Below are positions 1 to 5,091 of a stretch of DNA of 6,506 bases, one piece after another (position 1 is the stretch's first letter; the number at the start of each line of letters is the position of its first letter). The notes under the pieces were generated by a model. The model saw only the letters and a list, made by a program, of their open reading frames with translations. It had not been told where the DNA came from and made no database searches. This DNA comes from Collinsella sp. (GTDB lineage: Bacteria; Actinomycetota; Coriobacteriia; Coriobacteriales; Coriobacteriaceae). The stretch is taken from the NCBI GenBank assembly GCA_019419485.1, contig DXZV01000022.1, positions 6,299 through 12,804 of the forward strand. The letters are read 5' to 3'. Both the position numbers and the translations under genes were made by a program.

Positions 1-1364
1 GCGCTATGGTCAACCAGGCGACCCTGACCGGCGAGCCGCTGGCCGTTGAGCGCAGCGTGGGCGACGACGTGTTCGCCGGTACCGTCGTGGAAGACGGCAG
101 CATCTTGGTGCGCGTGCGCGCCAACACGGCGCAGACCAAACTGCGCTCGATCGTCTCGCTCGTGCAGACGGCCGACTCGCTCAAGTCCGAGGGCCAGTCG
201 CATATGGAGGACCTCGCCAACAAGATCGTCCCGTGGAACTTCCTGCTCGCGGGCCTGGTTGCGCTCACCACGCGCAGCCTTATCAAGACCTCGGCGGCGC
301 TGATGGTCGACTACTCGTGCGCACTCAAGCTCACGGGTTCCGTCGCCGTCATGACCGCTATGAGCGATGCTGCCAAGATGGGCGTCATGGTCAAGGGCGC
401 AAAGTACTTTGAGTCGTTTGCCAAGGCCGACACCATTGTGTTTGATAAGACTGGCACGCTCACCGAGGCGCAGCCGCGCCTGGCTTGCGTGCTGACGACC
501 GACGGCTGGAGCGAGGACGAGGTACTGCGTTTTGCCGCCTGTCTGGAGGAGCATTTTCCGCATCCGGTGGCGCGCGCCGTCGTTAACGCCGCTTGCGAGC
601 GCGGACTCGAGCACCGTGAGCGCCACGCCGCCGTCGAGTACATCGTGGCGCACGGTATTGCCTCGTCCATTGAGGGGCGTCGCGCCATTATCGGTTCGGC
701 GCACTTTATATTTGAGGACGAGGGTGCGCAGCTCGAGTCCGACATCAAGGAGCAAATCGAGCTCCAGATGCAAGGCCTGTCGCCGCTGTATCTGGCGGTC
801 GACGGCAAGGTCGTCGGCGTGCTCGGCATCGAGGATCCGCTCAAGCCCGGCGTCCGTGAGGCCATCGCCGACCTACATGCGCTGGGCGTCAAGCATGTCG
901 TTATGCTCACGGGCGATTCGGAGCGCACGGCCGAGCGCATTGCGCGCGAGGCGGGTGTCGACGAGTTTAAGGCCGAGCTGCTGCCCGAGGACAAGTACGC
1001 CTATGTGGAGCGCATTAAGAGTGAGGGGCGCCACGTTGCCATGGTGGGCGACGGCGTCAACGATTCGCCGGCACTCGGTTTGGCCGACGTGGGGCTGGCA
1101 ATGGGTGGCGGAAGCGACATCGCCAAGGAGGTCGCCGATATCATCCTGACCGACACGGATCTGGCCGCGATCGTGCGTTTGCGCCGCATGAGCCAGGGCC
1201 TCATTGATCGTCTGACGAGCTCCTACTCTAAGGTGATGCTTACCAACTCGGCGCTCCTGGCGCTGGGCATTACCGGCATGATCACTCCGCAGACGTCGTC
1301 ACTGCTGCACAACGGCTCGACGATTGCCTACAGTCTGAGCAACGCGAAGGCTTACCTGCGTTAG
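1..1364 (+). CDS. Heavy-metal P1B-type ATPase, C-terminal part (5' end outside window)
   Basis: This is an integral-membrane pump that couples ATP hydrolysis to transport of a transition metal. The frame is open to the left edge, so the ATG at base 6 is internal and the N-terminal membrane and metal-binding part is missing. Numbering from that ATG, one sees the actuator TGEP (8-11), a membrane segment near 76-90, and the metal-site helix with VDYSCALKL (101-109). The phosphorylation motif DKTGTLT is at 147-153 (acceptor D147), the P1B HP dipeptide at 186-187, TGDS at 302-305 and GDGVNDSP at 348-355. A last helix pair ends in LLHNGSTIAYSL. The HP dipeptide and the C-terminal signature place it in the P1B group rather than among Ca or K pumps. 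The usual CPC metal motif is replaced by YSC, so the metal cannot be read from sequence; Mn, Zn, Fe or Co are all possible. Catalytic residues look intact. Confidence 0.93.
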   Translation, partial: AMVNQATLTGEPLAVERSVGDDVFAGTVVEDGSILVRVRANTAQTKLRSIVSLVQTADSLKSEGQSHMEDLANKIVPWNFLLAGLVALTTRSLIKTSAALMVDYSCALKLTGSVAVMTAMSDAAKMGVMVKGAKYFESFAKADTIVFDKTGTLTEAQPRLACVLTTDGWSEDEVLRFAACLEEHFPHPVARAVVNAACERGLEHRERHAAVEYIVAHGIASSIEGRRAIIGSAHFIFEDEGAQLESDIKEQIELQMQGLSPLYLAVDGKVVGVLGIEDPLKPGVREAIADLHALGVKHVVMLTGDSERTAERIAREAGVDEFKAELLPEDKYAYVERIKSEGRHVAMVGDGVNDSPALGLADVGLAMGGGSDIAKEVADIILTDTDLAAIVRLRRMSQGLIDRLTSSYSKVMLTNSALLALGITGMITPQTSSLLHNGSTIAYSLSNAKAYLR

Positions 1365-1390
1365 CAGATGTGTTCGCCCACGTTATTTGG

Positions 1391-1435
1391 CCTGCGCCCA
1401 GACGGCATTGGTGTCGTCCGAGCGCAGGTCTTTTG
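1391..1435 (+). terminator. Probable rho-independent terminator of the ATPase gene
   Basis: CCTGCGC (1391-1397) pairs with GCGCAGG (1422-1428). Inside it GACG (1401-1404) can pair with CGTC (1415-1418). A TCTTTT run follows immediately. It begins 27 bases after the ATPase stop. The internal loop makes the stem weaker than the other terminators here. Confidence 0.6.
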
Positions 1436-1438
1436 CAT

Positions 1439-1467
1439 TTGACCATGTGCTAGCTTCTTTATATAGT
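1439..1467 (+). promoter_or_regulatory. Sigma-70-type promoter of the toxin-antitoxin operon
   Basis: The -35 is TTGACC (1439-1444) and the -10 is TATAGT (1462-1467), each 5 of 6 to consensus, with a 17-base spacer. This predicts a transcription start near 1474, about 34 bases before the antitoxin GTG. One copy of the GTGCTAGC motif (1447-1454) lies in the spacer. Confidence 0.75.
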
Positions 1468-1486
1468 GGTGCTAGCATGGCTAGCA
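1447..1486. promoter_or_regulatory. Candidate operator with three GCTAGC boxes
   Basis: GCTAGC occurs at 1449-1454, 1471-1476 and 1480-1485. The last two form a perfect inverted repeat, TGCTAGC-ATG-GCTAGCA (1470-1486), which covers the predicted transcription start. The octamer GTGCTAGC recurs exactly 22 bases apart (1447-1454 and 1469-1476), about two helical turns, placing both on one face of the DNA. This is the expected layout for autorepression by a ribbon-helix-helix antitoxin, alone or with its toxin. The binding itself is inferred. Confidence 0.6.
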
Positions 1487-1507
1487 ATTGAAGGGAGCGG
1501 GATCGAC

Positions 1508-1861
1508 GTGGGTGCTGTTAGTGGCATGGCGCAGGTGAACGTTCGCGTAGATCGCCAGGTCAAGAACCGTGCCGAGGAGGCGCTGCGGCTTTCGGGCGGG
1601 TCACTGCCCGAGCTCATCAAAAAGGTGGTGGCCAAGGTCGCGCAGGGTGGCGGGCAGTGCGAGGAAGTGCTTGCGGCCGTCGACGGCCGGCGGCAGACCG
1701 TCGCGCCCGATACACCGTTCGCCGCATCGTGGGCAGCGGCAGACCGGCTTTATGCAGATTTGGGCATCGCTACGTCGCCCGTATCCGACGATCGCGATTG
1801 GGACGCAATCTATTCCGACGCCATGGATGAGCATTATCGCCAAAAGGGGATGATCCTGTGA
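1508..1861 (+). CDS. RelB/DinJ-like antitoxin of a type II toxin-antitoxin pair
   Basis: A 117-residue protein. The N-terminal part, with MAQVNVRVDRQVKNRAEEAL at about residues 7-26, resembles the ribbon-helix-helix DNA-binding segment of RelB/DinJ antitoxins: a beta strand of alternating residues, then two helices to about residue 45. The acidic, tryptophan- and tyrosine-containing C-terminus (about 75-117) would be the toxin-binding tail. I chose the GTG at 1508 because AAGGGAG (1491-1497) lies about 10 bases upstream. An in-frame ATG at 1526 is possible but has no good SD. In-frame codons back to 1466 overlap the promoter and operator. The stop overlaps the toxin start (GTGA, 1858-1861), so the two are probably translationally coupled. 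The probable role is to neutralise the toxin and repress its own operon at the GCTAGC boxes. The family assignment rests on the N-terminus only. Confidence 0.8.
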   Translation: MGAVSGMAQVNVRVDRQVKNRAEEALRLSGGSLPELIKKVVAKVAQGGGQCEEVLAAVDGRRQTVAPDTPFAASWAAADRLYADLGIATSPVSDDRDWDAIYSDAMDEHYRQKGMIL

Positions 1862-2373
1862 GTGGGGCGCCTCTCAAGATCATGGTGGACGCCAACGTAT
1901 GGGTTGATTCGTTTTGCGTCGACCATGCCGAGTCGATTGCCGCGCGTGCGTTTATTGGGCAGGCGACGGAGATGGGGGCGTTGCTGTTCTTTCCGGTGCA
2001 TATCGCCAAGGACGTGCTGTACGTTGTCCAGCACGAACTGAAGCGTAGCGTTCTTGCCAGCGGGGGAGCGCTCGACGAGGCATCTGCCCGTGCAATTGGC
2101 GATGCGGCGTTGGCGTTTGTTCGGAACATGACCGAAAACGCCACGGCCGTGGGTGCAGATGCGTCGGACCTTTGGCTGGCCGACAAATACTTAGCGCTCC
2201 ATCGCGATTACGAGGACAACTTGGTACTCGCCGCATGCAAACGCGCCCAGGTTGATTACTTGGTGACCAACGATCGAAAACTGCTCGAACATGCCAATCT
2301 TGCAGCAAAGACACCTCGTCAAATGATGCCGATTCTTGCTTTGGCCAAACGCGGCGGCACGGCTATCGGTTGA
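1858..2373 (+). CDS. PIN-domain ribonuclease toxin (VapC-like)
   Basis: A 171-residue cytosolic protein with the PIN nuclease pattern. An early strand carries MVDANVWVD (9-17) with the first metal-binding aspartate at D11. A helix follows with a candidate mid-domain acid (D52). DYEDNLVLAACKRAQVDYLV (117-136) supplies D120, and TND (137-139) supplies D139. These acids would coordinate Mg or Mn for single-stranded RNA cleavage, as in VapC toxins, which often cut tRNA or rRNA; the target here is unknown. It starts with GTG overlapping the antitoxin stop by four bases, a typical toxin-antitoxin arrangement. It is somewhat longer than classical VapC proteins of about 130 residues, with an insert around 62-105. 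A non-toxic PIN RNase is possible, but the small upstream DNA-binding partner argues for a toxin. No frameshift or loss of catalytic acids is visible. Confidence 0.85.
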   Translation: MSGAPLKIMVDANVWVDSFCVDHAESIAARAFIGQATEMGALLFFPVHIAKDVLYVVQHELKRSVLASGGALDEASARAIGDAALAFVRNMTENATAVGADASDLWLADKYLALHRDYEDNLVLAACKRAQVDYLVTNDRKLLEHANLAAKTPRQMMPILALAKRGGTAIG

Positions 2374-2384
2374 CGCGAGCTGTT

Positions 2385-2423
2385 CGCGGGCCCCTTGGAC
2401 GACGATGCGCCAAGGGGCCCGCG
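2385..2423. terminator. Shared hairpin between convergent genes
   Basis: CGCGGGCCCCTTGG (2385-2398) pairs perfectly over 14 bp with 2410-2423 around an 11-base loop. It lies 11 bases after the toxin stop and 8 bases past the stop of the opposing gene. The plus-strand tail (TCTGCTATTT) is only weakly T-rich and the minus-strand tail has no T run. The stem could stop transcription from both sides, but efficiency is uncertain. Confidence 0.65.
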
Positions 2424-2431
2424 TCTGCTAT

Positions 2432-2866
2432 TTACAAAAGCTCGGCCTTGATGGTGGGACTTTCTGCGAGCTGCTCGGCTGCCTTTTCGTTGGAGCTGTC
2501 GAGTGCTGCCAGACTGCGGTAGACCCACTCGTTGACCTGGGTGTTCTTGACGCCTGCGGTCTGCATAAGGGCGCCTACCTCGCGGATTGCTGCGAACAGA
2601 TCGGCCTTGGGACCCGCGAGCTCGACCTCGATACCGTGGTAGGCGGCCACGCCGCGGTTCTCACTCACGTGGTCGATAAAGCCCTCGACGGTCTCAAGCT
2701 GCTGGGCGAGAGTTGCATCATCGTCAACGTCCAGCGCGACGAGTGCGTTCGATATCGTGAGGGCGGGATGTCCGCAGGGGACAAAGCCCTCGATGACATC
2801 CATAGCTTCGGTAATGGTTGAGCCCAGGCCTGCGAGGGCATTGACGAGTTGCTGCTTGGTATCCAT
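2432..2866 (-). CDS. Hypothetical protein, 144 residues, no recognised family
   Basis: I do not recognise this protein. It is acidic, soluble and probably mostly helical, with no signal peptide or membrane segment. The N-terminus (MDTKQQLVNALAGLGSTITE) suggests an amphipathic helix. A PCGHPA stretch lies at 30-35, an acidic DVDDD at 46-50, and residues 92-144 look like two further helices. The coding strand is chosen because the ATG at 2864-2866 has an AAAGGA SD six bases upstream, and codons are GC-rich at third positions in this frame. The overlapping plus-strand frame has no SD and an unnatural cysteine-rich composition. The gene is monocistronic: it converges on the toxin operon at the shared hairpin and faces away from ssrA. 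The presence of H and C residues (C31, H33, H66, H77) does not form a clear metal motif. Function unknown. Confidence 0.75.
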   Translation of the reverse strand: MDTKQQLVNALAGLGSTITEAMDVIEGFVPCGHPALTISNALVALDVDDDATLAQQLETVEGFIDHVSENRGVAAYHGIEVELAGPKADLFAAIREVGALMQTAGVKNTQVNEWVYRSLAALDSSNEKAAEQLAESPTIKAELL

Positions 2867-2902
2867 AACGGTCCTTTCGACGGGTCAATTTTGCTTGGCG
2901 AA

Positions 2903-2908
2903 AATATA
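2903..2908 (-). promoter_or_regulatory. Candidate -10 box for the minus-strand hypothetical gene
   Basis: TATATT on the minus strand (5 of 6 to TATAAT) lies about 37 bases upstream of the ATG at 2866. No convincing -35 box sits at 16-18 bases; TTGTTA (2923-2928) is at 14. This is a weak call. Confidence 0.35.
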
Positions 2909-3001
2909 CGTGACGCGATCGGTAACAAAAGTGCGAAGTGCGGCGCACATTGGGGTCTTCACAGCTCGTGCATAGAACAGCTGTCCGCTTTCAGAACGTG
3001 G

Positions 3002-3084
3002 TAAGATAACACTCCACAAGCGGGGCTCGCCCCGTATGTTCCTTGAAAAGTCGACGGTTATCGGGTGTTTGCAGGCCCGATACC
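3002..3084 (+). promoter_or_regulatory. ssrA upstream region: possible -10 box and two leader hairpins
   Basis: TAAGAT (3002-3007) fits a TANNNT -10 box, but I see no good -35. Two hairpins follow before the mature tmRNA 5' end: CGGGG/CCCCG (3021-3025 with 3030-3034), and ATCGGG/CCCGAT (3060-3065 with 3076-3081), extendable with T3059-A3082. If transcription starts near 3014, they would lie in a leader of about 92 bases removed by RNase P. No protein gene is seen in 2867-3105. Confidence 0.3.
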
Positions 3085-3105
3085 ATCCAGACTTTCCCAA
3101 CATTC

Positions 3106-3469
3106 GGGGGCGACTGGTTTCGACACGATAGCTCTGAGAGAGGAAGCAAGCCGAGGTCTCCTCGCCTCGTAAAACAGGGGTACCGTCAAATTGAATTGAC
3201 AACAACTCTTCTTTTGAGCCTATGGCTCTCGCTGCTTAATTTATAGCGGCGCGTCAACCCGGTGATTTCCCCGACACCGGCGCGACGTCATTTTAGGGGA
3301 ATGCTCCTGCGCACGTAATCGGTATGGCGCAGGCTAAGACCGAACCGGTTAGGACGCCGCGAGCGTGTCGCTGCGCGCAAAGCGTCTGAGACTAAACCAG
3401 CGACTGAGCTTGGAGATGCCAATCAGGGGGCTTTCGTGGACCGGAGTTCGATTCTCCGCGCCTCCACCA
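3106..3469 (+). ncRNA. ssrA: tmRNA (transfer-messenger RNA)
   Basis: This is a one-piece tmRNA, 364 bases, which with SmpB and EF-Tu rescues ribosomes stalled on broken mRNA and tags the nascent peptide for proteolysis. The 5' end GGGGGCG (3106-3112) forms a 7-bp acceptor stem with CGCCTCC (3459-3465). The third pair is G3108-T3463, the G-U pair that alanyl-tRNA synthetase reads. The conserved CTGGTTTCGACACG follows the 5' strand. The T-arm is CGGAG-TTCGATT-CTCCG (3442-3458), the discriminator is A3466, and CCA (3467-3469) is encoded. Between the tRNA-like halves lie the tag frame and a GC-rich pseudoknot region. The ends are set by the acceptor pairing, so they are firm. A strong terminator follows nine bases later. 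No smpB is visible in the window. Confidence 0.97.
3198..3239 (+). other. tmRNA tag-peptide reading frame
   Basis: Thirteen codons read DNNSSFEPMALAA and end in TAA (3237-3239). With the alanine delivered by charged tmRNA, the tag would be A-DNNSSFEPMALAA. The LAA end is the ClpXP and related protease degron. The resume codon is taken as GAC (3198-3200), because the frame just upstream contains TGA (3192-3194). The exact resume point is inferred. Confidence 0.85.
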
Positions 3470-3477
3470 TACGTAAC

Positions 3478-3514
3478 AGGCAGGTAGAGAAGTGTCTCTA
3501 CCTGTCTTTTTATT
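3478..3514 (+). terminator. Rho-independent terminator of ssrA
   Basis: CAGGTAGAGA (3481-3490) pairs perfectly with TCTCTACCTG (3495-3504) around an AGTG loop. The stem is extendable by three pairs to 3478/3507, and TTTTTATT follows. This is a textbook intrinsic terminator placed just after the tmRNA CCA. Confidence 0.92.
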
Positions 3515-3526
3515 ACTTGCAGATAC

Positions 3527-3659
3527 CGCGGAGAATCGAACTCTATGCAGGGCGCGGGCGTTAGGAAAACGCGTAAGCGTTTTTAGCCCGCGGGCGAGGA
3601 CGCCGACAGGCGGCCGAAGCCGGTGCGTATTTGCGAAGCAAATACGCGGATTCTCCGCG
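3527..3659. repeat. 133-bp multi-arm palindromic element with tmRNA T-arm copies
   Basis: An outer 11-bp inverted repeat, CGCGGAGAATC (3527-3537) with 3649-3659, encloses several hairpins. Arm A is CGCGGGC/GCCCGCG (3553-3559 with 3586-3592), topped by AAAACGC/GCGTTTT (3566-3572 with 3577-3583, GTAA loop). Arm B is CGCC/GGCG (3601-3612) or the alternative CGGC/GCCG (3611-3622). Arm C is a perfect 10-bp stem, GCGTATTTGC/GCAAATACGC (3625-3647, GAA loop). The left end continues into a 17-base exact inverted copy of tmRNA 3444-3460, at 3527-3543. The right end is a 12-base direct copy of 3450-3461, at 3649-3660. No coding frame is credible across it. It resembles a non-autonomous palindromic repeat or a structured RNA. 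Sequence between it and the next array (3660-3736) shows no recognisable feature. Confidence 0.7.
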
Positions 3660-3736
3660 CAAAGCTTCAACCCTATGCAGATGCGATGCCGATCGGACTG
3701 CAGCCTGCCATGCCCCGCATCAACGTCGCCCCAGGT

Positions 3737-3984
3737 GGAAAATCCATCCCAGAATTCCGGTTCAGACTGGGATGCGGTTTCCGGATGACGTTTCAAGCGG
3801 AAACCGCATCCCGGAATCGACGCTCGGAATGGGATTCATTTTCCGGATGGCGCCTCAAGCGGAAACTGCAACCCGGAATCCGCGCTCAGAACGGGTCGCG
3901 CTTTCCCAACGGCGGTCCAAACGGAAAGCGCATCCCGGAATCCGCGTTCAGACCGGGACACACTTTCCGCTTCACCTGCCGCCT
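3737..3984. repeat. Four-unit 62-bp tandem repeat array forming regular hairpins
   Basis: Units begin at 3737, 3799, 3861 and 3923, exactly 62 bases apart, each starting GGAAA and carrying CCC at offsets 12-14. Unit junctions form hairpins of a 14-base arm, a 16-base loop and a 14-base arm. The first (3769-3782 with 3799-3812) is perfect. The second (3831-3844 with 3861-3874) has three mismatches. The third (3893-3906 with 3923-3936) has two. Linkers of 18 bases resemble GGAATCCGCGCTCAGAAC. Because 62 is not a multiple of three, no frame can code for a repeated peptide, so the array is treated as noncoding. A degraded fifth start may follow at about 3985. Bases 3985-4044 hold nothing else recognisable. 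Confidence 0.85.
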
Positions 3985-4055
3985 CGAAAAACCTGCGCGC
4001 CCTCCATCCCAAAACTGGGTAGAAGAAGGCCAAAACTCAATCGCAGGAGGTCAAT

Positions 4056-4934
4056 ATGACTGCAGAAGATAAGGCAAAGAACGCCGGCAAGGTCGCGCTC
4101 GTCTTGGAGGGTGGCAGTTTTCGTGGGCAGTTTACCGCCGGCGTGCTCGACGTTCTCATGGAGGCCGGTGTCGAAATTCCGGCGGTGTACGGCGTTTCGG
4201 CCGGTGCGCTCAACGGCGTCAACTACAAGTCGCACCAGATCGGTCGCGTCAATCGCATCAACCTGACCTTCTGCAATGACAGCCGCTACATGGGTGCCGC
4301 ATCCTTCGCATCCACGGGCTCCATCGTGGGTTACGACTTTATCTTCAACGATATCCAGGACCGCCTGGATCCCTTTGACAACGAGGCGTTCGACGCGAGC
4401 CCCATCGAGATGTACGCCGTCGCGACGGACATGCTCTTTGGAACCGCCACGTACCTCCCGGTCAAAAGCGCCGTGCTCGATCTCGACGCCGTGCGCGCCT
4501 CGACCTCGCTGCCGCTGGTGACGCCGCCGGTCGAGATCGACGGACACAAATACGTCGACGGCGGCGTAGCCGATTCGGTCCCCATCGAGCACGTGCTGGA
4601 GGAGGCGGGCTTCGATCGTGCGGTCGTCATTGTCACGCAGGACCGCTCGTACGAGAAAAAGCCCTACGAGTTTATGCCCGCCGCACGCGCCCGCTATGCC
4701 GACTACCCCTACCTGCTCGAGGCTATCGAGACGCGCCACGAGCGCTATAACATCCAGCGCATGCACCTGTGGAAGTATGAGCGCGAGGGCCGTGCGTTGG
4801 TCGTTGCTCCGCAAAAGCCGGTCGAGGTCGGCCATGTCGAGCACGATCCGGCAAAGCTTTTGGACCTGTATATCCAGGGCCGTCAGGAGGCAAAGCGCCT
4901 GCTCGCGGAAATCCAAGAGTTCGTTGAGCGCTAG
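4056..4934 (+). CDS. Patatin-like phospholipase family protein
   Basis: A 292-residue serine lipid acyl hydrolase of the bacterial patatin family, expected to release fatty acids from phospholipids or related acyl esters; the substrate is unknown. The oxyanion-hole loop GGSFRGQF lies at 19-26. The nucleophile motif GVSAG is at 46-50 (S48), and the dyad aspartate is in DGG at 168-170 (D168). Both catalytic residues are therefore present. Residues 200-292 form a charged helical tail like that of YjjU-type members. There is no signal peptide or membrane helix, so it is probably cytosolic or membrane-peripheral. The ATG is preceded by AGGAGG (4045-4050) five bases upstream. It stands alone, immediately downstream of the 62-bp repeat array, with no clear promoter in the unique 60 bases before it. 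The stop codon lies inside a palindrome. Confidence 0.93.
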   Translation: MTAEDKAKNAGKVALVLEGGSFRGQFTAGVLDVLMEAGVEIPAVYGVSAGALNGVNYKSHQIGRVNRINLTFCNDSRYMGAASFASTGSIVGYDFIFNDIQDRLDPFDNEAFDASPIEMYAVATDMLFGTATYLPVKSAVLDLDAVRASTSLPLVTPPVEIDGHKYVDGGVADSVPIEHVLEEAGFDRAVVIVTQDRSYEKKPYEFMPAARARYADYPYLLEAIETRHERYNIQRMHLWKYEREGRALVVAPQKPVEVGHVEHDPAKLLDLYIQGRQEAKRLLAEIQEFVER

Positions 4935-4943
4935 CGCTGCAAC
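4923..4943. repeat. Palindrome across the patatin stop codon
   Basis: AGCGCTAGCGCT (4927-4938) is a perfect 12-base palindrome spanning the stop TAG. Flanking GTTG (4923-4926) and CAAC (4940-4943) extend it with one bulged G. No T run follows, so it is at best a weak terminator. No other terminator for the phospholipase gene is evident before the rplM promoter. Confidence 0.4.
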
Positions 4944-4997
4944 GTCACGGCTCGTGGATGACATGTGCAGAAACTCTGGTCGGAGCCAAAATACCTG

Positions 4998-5025
4998 TTG
5001 ACTCGTACGGCGAGCGGGGTAATAT
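4998..5025 (+). promoter_or_regulatory. Promoter of the rplM-rpsI operon
   Basis: The -35 is TTGACT (4998-5003) and the -10 is TAATAT (5020-5025), separated by 16 bases. The predicted start is near 5032, giving a leader of about 60 bases before the rplM GTG. Confidence 0.7.
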
Positions 5026-5031
5026 GGACGG

Positions 5032-5063
5032 GTTACTTGCAGAGCCCCGTGAATCTCTGTAAC
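5032..5063 (+). promoter_or_regulatory. Leader hairpin upstream of rplM
   Basis: GTTA (5032-5035) plus CAGAG (5040-5044) pairs with CTCTG (5055-5059) plus TAAC (5060-5063). The stem has a four-base CTTG bulge on the 5' side and a 10-base loop. It starts at the predicted transcription start and ends 16 bases before the SD. L13 leaders in other bacteria control rplM-rpsI by protein binding; whether this hairpin does so is inference. Confidence 0.45.
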
Positions 5064-5091
5064 AACACGTACTGTACATGGAGGAGTCTAA

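Noticed and set aside
6..8. ATG at base 6 as the true start of the ATPase
   Set aside because: The frame is open to the left edge and the actuator TGEP would be at residue 8, whereas P1B pumps have a few hundred residues before it.
1466..1507. Longer antitoxin start at the GTG at 1466
   Set aside because: It overlaps the -10 box and would precede the predicted transcription start. The GTG at 1508 has the SD.
2336..2821. 161-residue plus-strand frame opposite the minus-strand hypothetical gene
   Set aside because: No SD, it starts inside the toxin gene and crosses the terminator hairpin, and it has an unusual cysteine-rich composition.
2885..3246. Small open frames overlapping the ssrA 5' half on both strands
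   Set aside because: The region is securely tmRNA by its acceptor pairing and tag frame.
3543..3680. CTATGCAG repeated at 3543-3550 and 3673-3680 as target-site duplication
   Set aside because: One copy lies inside the palindromic element and one outside, so they do not flank it. Eight bases may be chance.
3392..3796. 134-residue minus-strand open frame over the ssrA 3' end and the palindromic element
   Set aside because: It reads antisense through the tmRNA T-arm and acceptor, the terminator and several hairpins. Such tRNA-end frames are a common false gene call.
3737..3984. Possible CRISPR array
   Set aside because: Units diverge along their whole length with no identical repeat alternating with unique spacers, and no cas genes are nearby.
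3623..4072. Plus-strand frames of 149 and 142 residues across the 62-bp repeats
   Set aside because: The 62-base period shifts frame at each unit, composition is arginine-rich and unnatural, there is no SD, and the frame runs into the phospholipase start.
3972..4964. 330-residue minus-strand open frame
   Set aside because: Antisense shadow of the phospholipase gene, which has the catalytic motifs and a good SD. Long antisense frames are expected at this GC content.
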